Origin: Penium margaritaceum
Lineage: Eukaryota > Streptophyta > Zygnematophyceae > Desmidiales > Peniaceae
DNA: 21,752 nt
Reading direction: 5' to 3'
NCBI GenBank assembly: GCA_023375785.1
Contig: SZWC01016129.1
Span: forward strand, 26,111-47,862
The notes under the pieces were generated by a model. It was not told the origin of the DNA and ran no database searches. It was given only the letters and a program-made list of their open reading frames with translations. Shown in pieces: positions 1-8,919 of this stretch (the first letter of the stretch is position 1; each line of letters opens with the position of its first letter). The position numbers were made by a program, and so were the translations under genes.

Positions 1-95
1 GCACGCGCACGCGCGCGCGCGCGCGCGCACGCACGCACGCACGCACGCACGCACACAGGCGCGCGCGCGCGCGCACACACGCACACACACAGCAC
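1..95. repeat. Alternating CG/CA dinucleotide tract
   Basis: An almost uninterrupted alternating purine-pyrimidine run of CG, CA and CGCA units reaches the left window edge. It lies in the intron just downstream of the 5' splice site that ends the exon at 113. Such runs are classic Z-DNA formers and mutate in length, so the true length may differ from the assembly. Confidence 0.95.
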
Positions 96-112
96 CCCCT
101 ACACACACGCAC

Positions 113-254
113 CTGTGACGGCGGTGCAACCACACAGGTCGAGCGCACGGAGGCCACGGCAGCCGCGCGCCAAAGCAACCACGCCAGCATCGTCGACGCG
201 GTCGCACCATCCCAGATTGAGCGCTCGAAGGTGTACACAGAAGCGTGACAGCGC
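113..254 (-). CDS. SKP2-like gene, LRR exon (last exon in window)
   Basis: The exon is bounded by an acceptor (cccacag before GCGCTG) and a donor (GTCACAG then GTGCGT). It is 142 nt long, enters in phase 0 and leaves one base over. It encodes [20 protein letters not shown] and then a second repeat ending [10 protein letters not shown]. The LNLGWC and LDLCGC motifs match the consecutive plant SKP2A repeats. At least one more exon must lie to the left, because the family has further LRRs. Confidence 0.88.
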
Positions 255-2383
255 CTGTGGGTCGGTGGTATTGCCGACAATCAAGAGAGTGTATGAGGTG
301 AAAAGAAACCAATTTTTTTGTATGCTTTGATAAAACATCTGCAGAAAACTGGTGTCGCCGACAAAGAAGAGCACATGATGTGAAATTGGCCGGACAGAGT
401 GGCGCCACAACAGCAGCTGCAACTGCAATGAGCTGTACGGCATAAACCCTCCTGCACTCATAGCCCCCCCACCCCCCACCTTCTCAAGCCAAACAAGTAC
501 CCACTCACCCTGGGTGGGTAAGTGGGCTGGTGGGCTGGTGGGCGGGCGGGTGGGCCGGTGGGTGGGTGGGTGGGTGGGTGGGTGGGTGCAACAGCGCAAG
601 TCCGATTGAGCTCGCACAGAACCTTTTCGTCTTGAAATGGGCTTTGCTCACGAGCTGTGGGTGGTCTCGCAAGCGCCACTATTCCACACCTGGACTCGCA
701 GATGCGGTCGCACTCGCGATACAAATCTATGCCTACACCTGCAAGCAACACCTTCTGTGCAGCCTAAGGGGTGGACAGTGAAGACGAGTGAGAGAAAAGG
801 AGGGAGGGGGGAGAAAGAGAGGGAGGACTGGAGGGAGAAAGGAGCTGGGGGGGTGGGGGGGGGGCATCGGGCAAGATTGCGAAGGTCAGGTCCTCTCTCC
901 CTAGGGAGAGGAAGGAGGGATGACAAGATTGTGGGAAAAGGGGGTTCATGGGAGCGGGCGAGGGCAAGAGACATACGAAGAGAGCGTGGTTGGTGGCAGC
1001 GGTGGTGCAGCCGCACAGGTTCAGCTCCCGCAGATTCTGACACCCTCGCGCGAGCGCCATCAGGCCCGCCTCCGTCACTCCCCGACACCCGCTCAGGTCC
1101 AGCACCTGGAGACATGGACATGCACATGGATATGGATATGGCGCGGTGGTTGTCAAGAGTCGAGCAGTCGAGCGGTTGAAGCGACATGGAAGTGAGGTAA
1201 AGACACACGGAAGGCGCACAACTTGGAAACATGACACTACACTGTTGCACGACAACGTGCCTTCACCCTCTCCACCTTTGCACTTGCAAAGTGTTTGTGG
1301 TTCGCATTTATCTTTGCTTTCGCCAGATGTATGTGGTTTGCATTTATCTTTGCTTTTGCCAGATGTTTGTGGTTTGCATTTATCTTTGTTTTTGCCAGAT
1401 GTTTGTGGTTTGCATTTATCTTTGCTTTTGCCAGATGTATGTGGTTTGCATTTATCTTTGCTTTTGCCACATGTATGTGGTTTGCATTTATCTTTGCTTT
1501 TGCCAGATGTTTTGTGGTTTGCACTTATCTTTGCTTTTGCCAGATGTCTGTGGTTCGAATCCATCCATCTCCTTGCACTCCAATCATGCCTTTGCCTTCA
1601 GCCTGACTCAACACAACAACAACAGTCCGCGCACCTGAAGCTGAGGGCAATGCCGTGCCACGGCGGACAGCGATTGGTCGGTGACGTTCGGCGACATGCA
1701 CAGCAGCAGCGACTGCAGTCGGGGGCAGGCTGCTGCGACGGCAGACAGCCCGCTGTCGTCCAGCTGGTAGCAGCGTCGCAGGTTGATGCCCTGAGACCAC
1801 CCAACGCACCAACACACCACCAACAACAAAAACCAAGGGAAAGAAAAGAATGGGAACAGCAGAACAAAGAGGTGACAGGTAGAAGTGTGGAGTAGGTGAG
1901 CCACCCAAACACCCAATCACCCAATCAGCCAATCAGGAGAGCGAAGAACGCAGAAAAGCAGATTGTGCACGAGATCGTGCCCACAACAGGCCAAACTGCC
2001 AACCCCACACTATTGTCGTATGGTACAACAGACAAAAGCGTTTCCAGGCAAGCTCCAGCAGTAGCTTGCCGTGCCACTTTGCCGTTTAGGAGGCTGCTTG
2101 CGGAAGTCTGTCGCAGCAGGTTGTGTCAGCAGGTTGGCCACGGCAGGACCCAAACTAACCTACCAGACATGACGGGTCACGAGAAAGAACCACCACTGTC
2201 CTTTCACAGCACTTTGCACACCGTTTGTCGAAAGCAAAGCGAAGCAAAGCAAAGCTATTCGTCAACTCACTTTGACGTGGCGGAACTTTGGAGCCACCGA
2301 CCGCAGCAGCAGGTTCAGAGACTTGCTCGTGCACCTGTGAGACACGGCGAAGCAATGTGCAAGGGCAAGAGCACCTCGGGGAT

Positions 2384-2422
<39 letters not shown>

Positions 2423-4755
2423 GAGCAGCAGCAATAGCAGTGGCAGTGCAAAGTGATGCAGGAGAAGCAGCGGCTGTGGCAGCGGTGGCAGTGGCAGTGG
2501 TGGCGGTGGCAGTGGTAATGAAACTTAACCCAAAATGAATAAGCAGTAATAGTAAGATCAGCAGCGGCAGAAGCGGCAGAACCGCCACCACAAGTAGGAG
2601 CAGCAGCATCAGCAGCGGTGGCAGCAGCGGCTGTGGTGACGGCAGCAGAAGCGATGGCGGTCGCAGCAGCAGCTGCACTTACACCAGCAGTAGCAGCAGC
2701 AGAATCTCAAGCAGCAGCCAACAGCAACGTGAGTACAAACCTTTGCTTTCAATCTTGTTATCTGCGTCCCCTTGTACATGTCGTGTAGCGATGCAAGAAG
2801 GTGGGCTTGATTTCCTAGAACCCCCTTGCCATACAAATCCGTCGCTGTCGCAAATCAAGACTCTGAGAAAGGAACAAGAAAGCCCTCACCCGCCCTCCCA
2901 TGTACCCCCACCCCTCTTCTCTGTTTCGCAATAAAAAAAAAAAGACTTTATTGCGGTCTCACTGGTTTCCCAAACCATGTGAAGGAAAAACGTTTCTTGG
3001 ACGTTTTGTGAGACGTCTAACTCCCTTTTTCTTTTTCTTTTTCTTTCTCTTCTTTTCTTTCCATGCTATTCCCATACCATGTGAAGGACAGATACTCCGT
3101 GGTGCCATGGATGGCATTTGCCCACTCACTGCACACCCCGGCCGCAAGCAGCACAGTCTGCTGCCCTGCTGCCTCCACTATCCGCTGCAGCAGCTCGCTT
3201 GGCAAGTGCTCCCACGGCCCTGCTTCTGCGGCAGAGGCAGCGCCAGCAGCAACAGCCGCGGCAGCAGAGGCAGCAGCAGCAGCTGGAGGTGGAGCAGAGG
3301 CAGAAGCAGAGTTGTTGGCGCCAACTCCTCTGCTGGTCAGACCAAAACGGAGACTGGTCGGTTTCATTGAGGTCGCCCTGCCCATGGCCACAACCTCCTC
3401 TGCTGCTGCTGATGCTGCTGCTGCCACTCGTGCAGCAGCAGCAGCAGTGTAGTCGATGACTAGCTGGGTGGTGAAGGGAACGTCACCGCTGTCTGAGGGT
3501 GAAGAGCGTGCAGCGACAGAAGAGGAAGAAGAGGAAGGGGAAGATGGTGCCGCGTGCTCTGCTTCACCGCAATGCGCCGCAGTTGGTGAAAACACTGAGG
3601 ACGGCCTCCTCTGGCTGAGGGATGAACTGGAGGAAGAGGAGGAAGAAGAAAGAGGAGATGAGGAAGAAGGGGAAGGAGTGTCTGTGGAGGGCAGAACGGG
3701 GGAGGTTGAGGGAGCGGCGAGTGCGATGGTGTTGTGGCGCAAAATCTTCATCCTGTACACCTTCCAACCTCCCGCCTGCTCCTTCGCCTTCGCCTCCCGA
3801 CTCCCTCCCAACGCGAAAGCCCCGTCGTCTCCATCTCCACCTTCACCCGCTGCTGCCTCTGCAGCCGCTGCCGCTAGTGCTCCTGCGTGCACCGCTGCTG
3901 CCGCTCGGCGCTGTTGGCGAGGCGAGGGGGGCAGCACGCTGTTGACGGGGCTGCCCGCCATGGGAGGCGACATGCTCTCAGAAGAAAACGAGGAAGAAAA
4001 CAAGGAAGACAGCGACGACGACGGAGACGGAGCGGGAGCGCGCGCCGATGCGCCGGCGGAGTGGTGTGACGTCGTGATGGGCACAGATGATGACGACGAC
4101 AGCGGCGGCGTGGATGGCGAAACGGCGGCAGTGCCACCTCCCGACCCGAAGAAGGCGTCGAGACTGCCAATTGCCAATAACCAATAGCAAATTGCCAATT
4201 GCAAATTGCAAACTTCAACGTGCAGTTTGAGGACGACCGACGAAACAGAACAAACGGCCCATGGTGCAAGTAGGACCGGCGGGGGGGAACAAGAATGCCT
4301 GACCGCATGACGTCTCCCCCCCCCCCCCCCCCCCCCCGACTTCAGAGGAAGTGACGATATAGACCGAAAAAGAAGAACCAACTTGGAACGAAACGCCGAC
4401 GGTAATCGCGACGTAGAAGTTGTGGAGGGGCGAGGTCGGAGAAGCACCACAAACATGTAAAGGAAGGCAACGGGAGTACAGGGAGAGCGCAGGTGTGAGA
4501 GGGGGGGGAGGGGAGGGGGGGGGGTACTTGTGCCGTGGCTCACCACGACGTGTCGATGTCAACGCCCAATTGGCGGCACCGGCGGAGCACAAACAGCGCG
4601 CACTGGAGGTCGCCAGCCGCAGCGCACTCCACCGCCAACGACCTCGCCTGCTGCCGCAGCTGCTGCTGGAGCAACCGTTCCTCCCTTGGCTGCTGCGGCG
4701 AGCCTGCCGTCGCCGCAGGTCCCACAGGAGAGAGCGAAGAAGAAGCTGGCTGCAT
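113..4755 (-). CDS. SKP2A-like: F-box/LRR protein, SKP2A/B-like (SCF ubiquitin ligase substrate receptor), 3' end outside window
   Basis: Exons on the minus strand: 4544-4755 (tentative), 3078-4163, 2271-2334, 1635-1790, 977-1105, 113-254, continuing past the left edge. All introns are GT/AG and all phases agree, giving about 596 codons so far. The F-box is at about residues 387-432 (starting [15 protein letters not shown]) and is followed by cysteine-containing LRRs with motifs such as LDLSGC, LNLCGC, LNLGWC and LDLCGC. In the family, the F-box binds SKP1 and the LRRs bind the substrate; plant SKP2A/B act on cell-cycle proteins and SKP2A also binds auxin. Across the joins the product follows the Arabidopsis order, including the 33-residue stretch from LNLCGC to LNLGWC without gaps. 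Oddity: about 385 residues precede the F-box, rich in Ser, Ala, Pro and acidic runs, whereas known plant SKP2A proteins are only about 360 residues in total. The family is certain; the N-terminus is not. Confidence 0.88.
511..590. repeat. GGGT/GGGC minisatellite
   Basis: Tandem GGTGGGT, GGGCTGGT and GGGCGGGT units end in at least six uninterrupted GGGT repeats. The tract lies in the intron between the exons at 977-1105 and 113-254. The G-rich strand is the template strand of the gene, and four or more GGG runs with one-base loops fit a G-quadruplex. Confidence 0.9.
665..730 (-). pseudogene. Possible LRR exon remnant inside intron
   Basis: On the gene strand this stretch reads [10 protein letters not shown] followed a few residues later by GIVALAR. 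That resembles the leucine-rich repeat of the neighbouring exons (compare [16 protein letters not shown]), but one extra residue or two spoil the repeat spacing. A donor-like GTGAGC lies just downstream and AG dinucleotides lie just upstream. It could be a decayed duplicate LRR exon, a rarely used alternative exon, or chance. I do not include it in the gene model. Confidence 0.25.
784..870. repeat. Polypurine (GA/G-rich) tract
   Basis: A run of nearly pure purines on the plus strand (gagagaaaagg, gggaggggggag, then long G runs) lies in the same intron as the GGGT array. On the gene strand it is a polypyrimidine tract upstream of the acceptor at 255-256. Mirror-like GA sequence of this type can form triplex DNA. 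Confidence 0.85.
977..1105 (-). CDS. SKP2-like gene, LRR exon
   Basis: The exon is 129 nt (43 codons) and phase 0 at both ends. Its acceptor is tctccag before GTGCTGGAC and its donor is CTCTTC then GTATGT. It encodes [20 protein letters not shown], then [13 protein letters not shown] and onward to NHALF. Joining it to the next exon (ALSRFC) restores exactly the spacing seen in plant SKP2A between LNLCGC and LNLGWC. Confidence 0.92.
1293..1565. repeat. 36-bp minisatellite, about 7.5 copies
   Basis: Units begin at 1293, 1329, 1365, 1401, 1437, 1473 and 1509 (the last is 37 bp), with a decaying partial unit from 1546. Each reads roughly GTNTGTGGTTTGCATTTATC then TTTGCTTTTGCCAGAT. The array lies within the intron between exons 1635-1790 and 977-1105. 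The unit length is a multiple of three and has no stops in several frames, so apparent repetitive ORFs appear on both strands. I treat these as a by-product. Confidence 0.95.
1635..1790 (-). CDS. SKP2-like gene, LRR exon
   Basis: The exon is 156 nt (52 codons), phase 0 at both ends, with acceptor gtctcag before GGCATC and donor CTTCAG then GTGCGC. It encodes [20 protein letters not shown] through [18 protein letters not shown]. It corresponds to the plant SKP2A stretch that starts LNLRQDKPQLEDNAVEAI. It contains two repeats and sits just before LDLSGC in the next exon. Confidence 0.92.
2271..2334 (-). CDS. SKP2-like gene, short linker exon between F-box and LRRs
   Basis: This 64-nt exon would be missed by ORF calling alone. 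Its acceptor is tctcacag before GTGCACG and its donor is GTCAAA then GTGAGT. The first G completes the split tryptophan codon (TG|G) from the F-box exon. It encodes [20 protein letters not shown] plus K, matching the plant SKP2A segment with NSLVLSLVPKF at the same place. The next exon then starts GINLRRC, in frame. Confidence 0.9.
2387..2419. repeat. (CAG)11 triplet tract within a larger CAG/GGC-rich block
   Basis: Eleven uninterrupted CAG units (CTG on the gene strand) lie in the intron upstream of exon 2271-2334. The surroundings up to about 2720 continue as imperfect CAG, TGGCAG and GGTGGC triplets. Only 52 bp separate the pure tract from the acceptor, so length change here could affect splicing. 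Confidence 0.95.
2962..3086. repeat. 18-bp direct repeat around a duplicated 5' splice-site sequence, with CT tract between
   Basis: The donor context of the F-box exon (CCTTCACATG then GTATGGG on the minus strand, about 3071-3088) recurs about 100 bp further into the intron as CCTTCACATG then GTTTGGG (about 2970-2987), with one mismatch over 18 bp. A (CTTTTT)n polypyrimidine tract (about 3022-3062, plus strand) separates the copies. Use of the inner site would add intronic sequence to the exon. Confidence 0.7.
3078..4163 (-). CDS. SKP2-like gene, long exon with low-complexity region and F-box
   Basis: The reading frame is open throughout. The last 46 codons are the F-box, [20 protein letters not shown] through [16 protein letters not shown] to LSFTW, like the plant SKP2A F-box. 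The donor is ACATG then GTATGG, phase 2. The proposed acceptor is ttggcag before TCTCGACG (4163). Alternatively translation may start at the ATG at 3971-3973 ([10 protein letters not shown]). The region before the F-box is Ser-, Ala- and Pro-rich with homopolymers, and has a less biased segment [18 protein letters not shown] in the middle. On the other strand the same bases give a long acidic ORF that I regard as a shadow. Confidence 0.82.
4168..4212. repeat. AT-rich 7-bp repeat (TGCCAAT/TGCAAAT)
   Basis: Six or seven variants of a heptamer (ttgccaa, ttgcaaa, taaccaa) are packed into about 45 bp, in contrast to the GC-rich surroundings. On the gene strand the array immediately precedes the proposed acceptor ttggcag, so it would serve as the pyrimidine- and T-rich part of that 3' splice site. 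Confidence 0.85.
4316..4337. repeat. Homopolymer C22 (plus strand)
   Basis: Twenty-two consecutive C bases lie in the proposed intron between 4163 and 4544. The length is likely to be inaccurate in the assembly. Other G runs occur nearby at 4501-4524 on the plus strand. Confidence 0.95.
4544..4755 (-). CDS. Probable 5' exon of the SKP2-like gene
   Basis: From an ATG at 4753-4755 this reads [20 protein letters not shown], then a Gln/Arg-rich helix-like part ([20 protein letters not shown]), then [20 protein letters not shown] and DIDTS. It ends TCGTG then GTGAGC, a canonical donor in phase 2. The proposed acceptor at 4163 receives phase 2 in frame with the F-box, which is why I join them. The [20 protein letters not shown] stretch looks like a helical hairpin repeat (PPR- or DM14-like), but too little is present to name it. 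It could also be the end of a different gene. Confidence 0.4.
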
Positions 4756-4842
4756 CTTGCACGGCGGACGCAAAAAAAGAAAGATGGAAAAAACGCGACT
4801 TCGCACCAAGAGAGGCGAGGTGCGCGCCCCGCGGCGAGGGCG

Positions 4843-5555
4843 TTACGCGAGGTGGGACGCTGCTTGCCGCACGCGACGAGAAGTGCGCCGCGCCCGACTG
4901 TGGCGGCACAACTGGTGACAAGGGCGGCGCGTGAGCGCCGGCGAAGGCGCGCGACCACGCGGAGGCCGATGAGGAAAAGCGCCGCAGCTACGCACGCGAG
5001 TCTTCCTCCAGACGTCCCACGCTGCGCTCCAACCCACACCAACACTCTTTCCCGCAAGCGCGCCCTGCTCCGCCTTGTCGTCGGCCTCTTCCCCGTCGCG
5101 GAACAGTCCTCGCACAGACTCGAGATAACTGTGGCGAGCTGGCTATGCTCTATTGGAGATGACGGCCACGACCTCGTCGAACACACTGCGACGGTGCGAT
5201 TGAAGGCGTGTCTTCCGACGCGGGGACTGTGGGCTGGCAGGTGGCACCAGGGCGGGCAGGTGAGGAGGGGAGCTGGGTCGGGAGGCCGGGATCGTGCAGA
5301 GGGTTCGGGGGGTGGGGGGGGGGGGATCAGGAAGCAAGAGGGGGCGTCGAGGGAAAAGCGCGGCGAGAGTTCATGGCCGTGGTTGCGGGAAGGGGGACGA
5401 AGCAAAGGNGGGGGTGTCGGCCCCCCAGCGTACCTCGTCTTGCTGCAGCAACGAAGCAGCAGCCTAACTCCGTCTGGCCACATCCACTGGACTCCGTGGC
5501 AGCGAGTACGGTGGCTTCTGCCTGGAAGGGCACGCCGTAGCTACTGCTGCCGCTC
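4843..5555 (-). other. Possible further upstream exons, gene unassigned
   Basis: Two stretches on the minus strand look exon-like. One follows a gcccttccag acceptor and ends AGACGAG then GTACGC (about 5435-5530). The other follows a strong ctgcccgcccacag acceptor (about 5225) and runs downward through PIEHSQLATVISSLCEDC in one frame or SVFDEVVAVIS in another. The frames disagree about stops, so I cannot choose. They could be 5' exons or UTR of the F-box gene, or the end of an upstream gene. A single N at 5409 lies in the intervening sequence. Confidence 0.2.
5409..5409. other. Ambiguous base N in G-run
   Basis: This single N lies inside a G-rich run. Unlike the other four Ns in the window, it is not flanked by duplicated sequence, so it looks like an unresolved homopolymer base rather than a contig join. 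Confidence 0.8.
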
Positions 5556-6877
5556 AGGTTGCTATTTCTCTCCTACTGTGTTGATGGTCATAGTAGTGAG
5601 AAGGAGCAAGCATGCCAGGTGCACCCACCCGCCGCGTGGCGACGGGCGTGGGGGTTTGGTTGGTTGGTGGAATTCTCCACATATTTTATCGGAATTCATA
5701 TCTAAAGAGGATGGAGACGCCGGTTCGCTGCGGTCTGGCGCGGATGGATCCCAATGGGACACAAAAAATGTACAGAACGCACGCTTGCGAAGAATATCGG
5801 CCGCTTGACAAAAAGCAGGCCGGAATCCTGGTCACCCAGTAAAGCCTTCCGACAAGTCTCATCATTCCCATGTTCGAACTGGATAGTTCCCGGGTGACGA
5901 TCTCAACCCTTGGACAAACGAGCAAACTCCCAGAACATGTTTCAGTTTCTCTTTCGCTTCTCTAGACCACGTGGCAGCTCCTTACGGTGAGGCGGAGGCA
6001 CGACGAACCGAGTGCGAGCAGCCAGTGGCAAGCGCGTGGTATGACATGGCAACGGCCTTCACGGAAGCGTCTATCCAACCACTTCCGATGTCAATGACGC
6101 GGCAGGGCGTCTCACGTGATCCCTCTGCCCCCTCCCAGCTGGGCGGAAGGGGGCAAGTGAGGTGGACGGCGAAGCAGCTGAGCTGGAAATGGATGCTCTG
6201 GGTCTTCCACTTCAAGGAGGTGAACGGTCTTACGAACATATCTGTTTTTGTCCCAGGTCGTAACTAACTGAGGAGGGGAAGCGACCTCAGCAGCAAGATA
6301 TCCAGGGCGATGACCCCGGGCCCAGGTGGCTCTCTTCACATCTATACGGGAGATTCCCCATATGCTACACGTTCAGAAAGGGATATTTGATATATTCCCT
6401 ATTTAATACATAAAATAAGTACATTCCACGCTTGGTTTCTTGGGGACTAAAATGGCACGCTTTCCAATCTTTTGTCACAACAAGCCACGAATTTCTTTTC
6501 TTTGATCACGATTTACCATGCTGGGAATATAATATTTCATGACATATCCAAAGATCTAGGTGCTTTGATGACATCTTACATGCCCCTCATGGTTGTACAG
6601 TTGATTCCCTAGTGTCACATCCATGTGAATTCCAACATACATTGTGCAAACCGGATGTTGTTACGAAACAAAGACGTAATTTGAATCCAGGGGAAAATGT
6701 TGCTAATGGTTAAAGATACATCTTACGATCATGTTGGACTATTACTTGCATCGTATCTCGTGCACACCATACTACACCAAAAGCAATGCAAGATTTCTTT
6801 ATGAAGAGAGAAAATGTAAAATCTTTCATGATGATTAAGGTAAATAGAACTTGACGTCGCACATGGTGACCGGCGTT

Positions 6878-6920
6878 CTCAAACAATGGCATGTAGTGAC
6901 TCAAACAATGGCATGTAGTG
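6878..6920. repeat. 22-bp tandem duplication
   Basis: CTCAAACAATGGCATGTAGT plus G occurs twice in direct succession, at 6878-6898 and 6900-6920, without mismatches. This looks like a recent local duplication. Confidence 0.95.
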
Positions 6921-7212
6921 TTAGAGAGCGTGGCTTTTGTTATCAACTTTTGCAAACCGTGGCATCTAGCTACCATACTATCGCAATTGTTCGGAAGCGT
7001 TTTTTCTAAGGTTTTTTCTGTTTTTAATTTTCGAAGAACCAGGACCGAGTTTTGTACCGACATGGAAGTGCCCTCGAGAAGTTCAATGCCACTGAAATTC
7101 GAAGTGAACCGGCCTCGTCTTCTCCTCGTGCGTGAAAATTGCGAGTATGAGGTGCGTTCGGCGTCCGAATTTACTCGATCGAACTTGACCAAGAAAATCA
7201 ACGGCCGCCCGC

Positions 7213-7237
7213 GCGTGGACGCTATCGACGTCCACGC
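7213..7237. repeat. Inverted repeat, 9-bp stem
   Basis: GCGTGGACG and CGTCCACGC flank a 7-base loop (CTATCGA). A related sequence, GCGTGGACGTTATCGACGTCC, recurs at about 8617 and again in the duplicate at about 9400, where the outer pairs are lost. The stretch may mark a shared ancestral repeat family. Confidence 0.8.
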
Positions 7238-8136
7238 AACGTCCGCGCTTTGTGATGTGTTGCCCTCCTTCGAAGTAAACCTCTAGGGGGTTTTCCCCGG
7301 ATTAATTCGATGCATGTGGAGGACTCATTTACAACCGTTACCGAAGTACCCGGGGGGAGTAAATGACCGGGATGGGAAATGGTCATAATTATTTTCCTTC
7401 TGAATAATTACGGTAATACGGTATCTCATTTCCATTTAGTGAAACTTAATTTTCTTCAGTGAGGAAAGTGTGGCCGATAACAACATGGGCAAACTTGTGC
7501 AAGGCGATGACCTGACCAGTCGCCACCATACGCGGCAACGATGTGGAAAACAGGGCATGGCGAGCGCCTATTCTCAAATTTTACGTCTAACAACATGTCA
7601 TCATCATCAATGCCCTTAAGATTGATCTGCCGTTAAATCGTGTCAGTGCCAAGCTCGGACCTGACGTGAATGTCCCACCTTGTAGGCCGCCCTAATAGGG
7701 AGCTATGGAGAGGCAAAGTTTTTCTACAAACAGAAATTTCTACATATCCTCCAAGCATGTTAGCTCGAGCATATGACAATAAAAGAAGCCGGAATAAAAC
7801 AGAAGCTTCACAATCAAAGTCTTGGTTTGAGCGCCACCAATGAACCATAAACGAACACCAAGACAATCCAGATAACTATGATGGCCAGAATCACCCGTTT
7901 TTCATTGTGGCGATGCAGTTGTTCATGTCTGCTTACAACTTCGAACAATGGAACCGGGTTTGAGGTTTCCTTGGGTCAGGGATCATATGACCTCTAGGCA
8001 ACCCATTATCTACCATAAGGACAAAGTAGAAAACATGATTATGTGGCCAATTTATCCCGATTACTGTGCCTTATTTAATGTCCATTATAGTTGGGGCTAT
8101 TCATGCCACATGATGGAAGAACATGATAGGGTCTAC

Positions 8137-8761
8137 CCTAGAACCCTGTCACGAGGAGGCCTAGTATAGATTCATCCGAGGACAGAAGTAGTCACCCAGT
8201 CCGTGTTGTGTTCCTTCAATTTCTGCTAAAAAAGACTGGAAACAGGCCTCAATGATTGAGAGGTAACGCTTTAGTCTCACAAAGTAGTTGTCATGATGGA
8301 ATACATGGAGAAAAACCATTAAACAGAAGCAAGTTCGCATTAGCAGCAACAATCTATAAAGTACCGTATTACGGCATGTATTCGCGAATGTTTCCACTGT
8401 GGTGTTTTTTCTTGGGCTACTTTGAAGAAGTGGGGACTAGTTTTGTGCAGTTCTGGAATAGGGAGCACCGAGTACACATCTTAGAAAATTGGAAGTGGAC
8501 CTGCCATGTCATGTCCGCAGACACGATTTAAAATTAGGTTTAGTTGTCGGGGCCGGTCGGGAGACCGCCTTTACTCGCTTGACCTCGAGTGAGCGAATTC
8601 ACGACTCATGTCGCGTGGACGTTATCGACGTCCAAGAGTAGTGTAGCGGATTCGACAGAATCCTTAGCCGACTAGGCCAAAACCGTGGTGCTTGAGGATC
8701 TCCGATCCTCAAGCCATCCCGTCTCACCGCCCACAGTCCCAGGTGACCTCGCTCGAGCCAC
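8137..8761. repeat. Near-identical duplicated block, copy A
   Basis: This 625-bp block matches 8920-9544 at an offset of 783 with about five mismatches by eye. It ends at the N at 8762. It carries about 505 bp of unrecognised sequence followed by the first 120 bp of the TRIM LTR (8642-8761). The unrecognised part has no convincing gene. The second copy continues through an intact LTR, so copy A is the truncated one. Confidence 0.93.
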
Positions 8762-8762
8762 N

Positions 8763-8919
8763 GAGACTCGAAATATTCGAGTCTCCCTGCTCTAGGTCGT
8801 TGATGACGATTGCCCCTCAGTCTTGCGAAGGGGGTAAACCCCTGACGCGGACTGAGAACGCCATTCGGCGAACTCCGACGACGACTTCAGAGCAGGAGCT
8901 GGAGACACGGCCCGTTACA
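8763..8919. other. 157-bp segment unique to one side of the N, possible LTR part
   Basis: It starts with a hairpin (GAGACTCGAA, loop ATA, TTCGAGTCTC; 8763-8785). On the minus strand it begins TGTAACGGGCC. The junction GAGCCAC-N-GAGACTCG resembles GAGCCACGAGACTCG in the second TRIM LTR (around 10370), so 8642-8919 might be one longer LTR variant with TG and CA ends. It has no counterpart upstream of copy A. A solo LTR or a contig-end artefact are both possible. Confidence 0.35.

Larger units (their letters stand above)
5560..8136. other. Region without recognisable genes; composition becomes AT-rich
   Basis: I recognise no conserved coding signal here. Base composition changes from strongly GC-rich before 5.6 kb to more AT-rich from about 6.35 kb. 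The longest frames, at 6710-7201 (minus) and 6918-7286 (plus), overlap on opposite strands and resemble no family I know. Small structures inside are listed separately. The stretch probably holds old, unrecognisable repeat remains. Confidence 0.6.

Noticed and set aside
1231..1638. Repetitive proteins encoded on both strands by the 36-bp repeat
   Set aside because: The unit length is divisible by three and free of stops, so frames stay open on both strands. The repeat lies in an intron flanked by well supported exons.
3456..4187. Plus-strand acidic ORF of 243 codons (poly-Glu)
   Set aside because: It is the antisense of the Ser/Pro/Ala-rich part of the F-box exon. The minus frame ends in a conserved F-box with valid splice sites, so this is a shadow.
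6710..7286. Overlapping ORFs on both strands (163 and 122 codons)
   Set aside because: No recognisable motif, no splice context that I could defend, and the two frames contradict each other.
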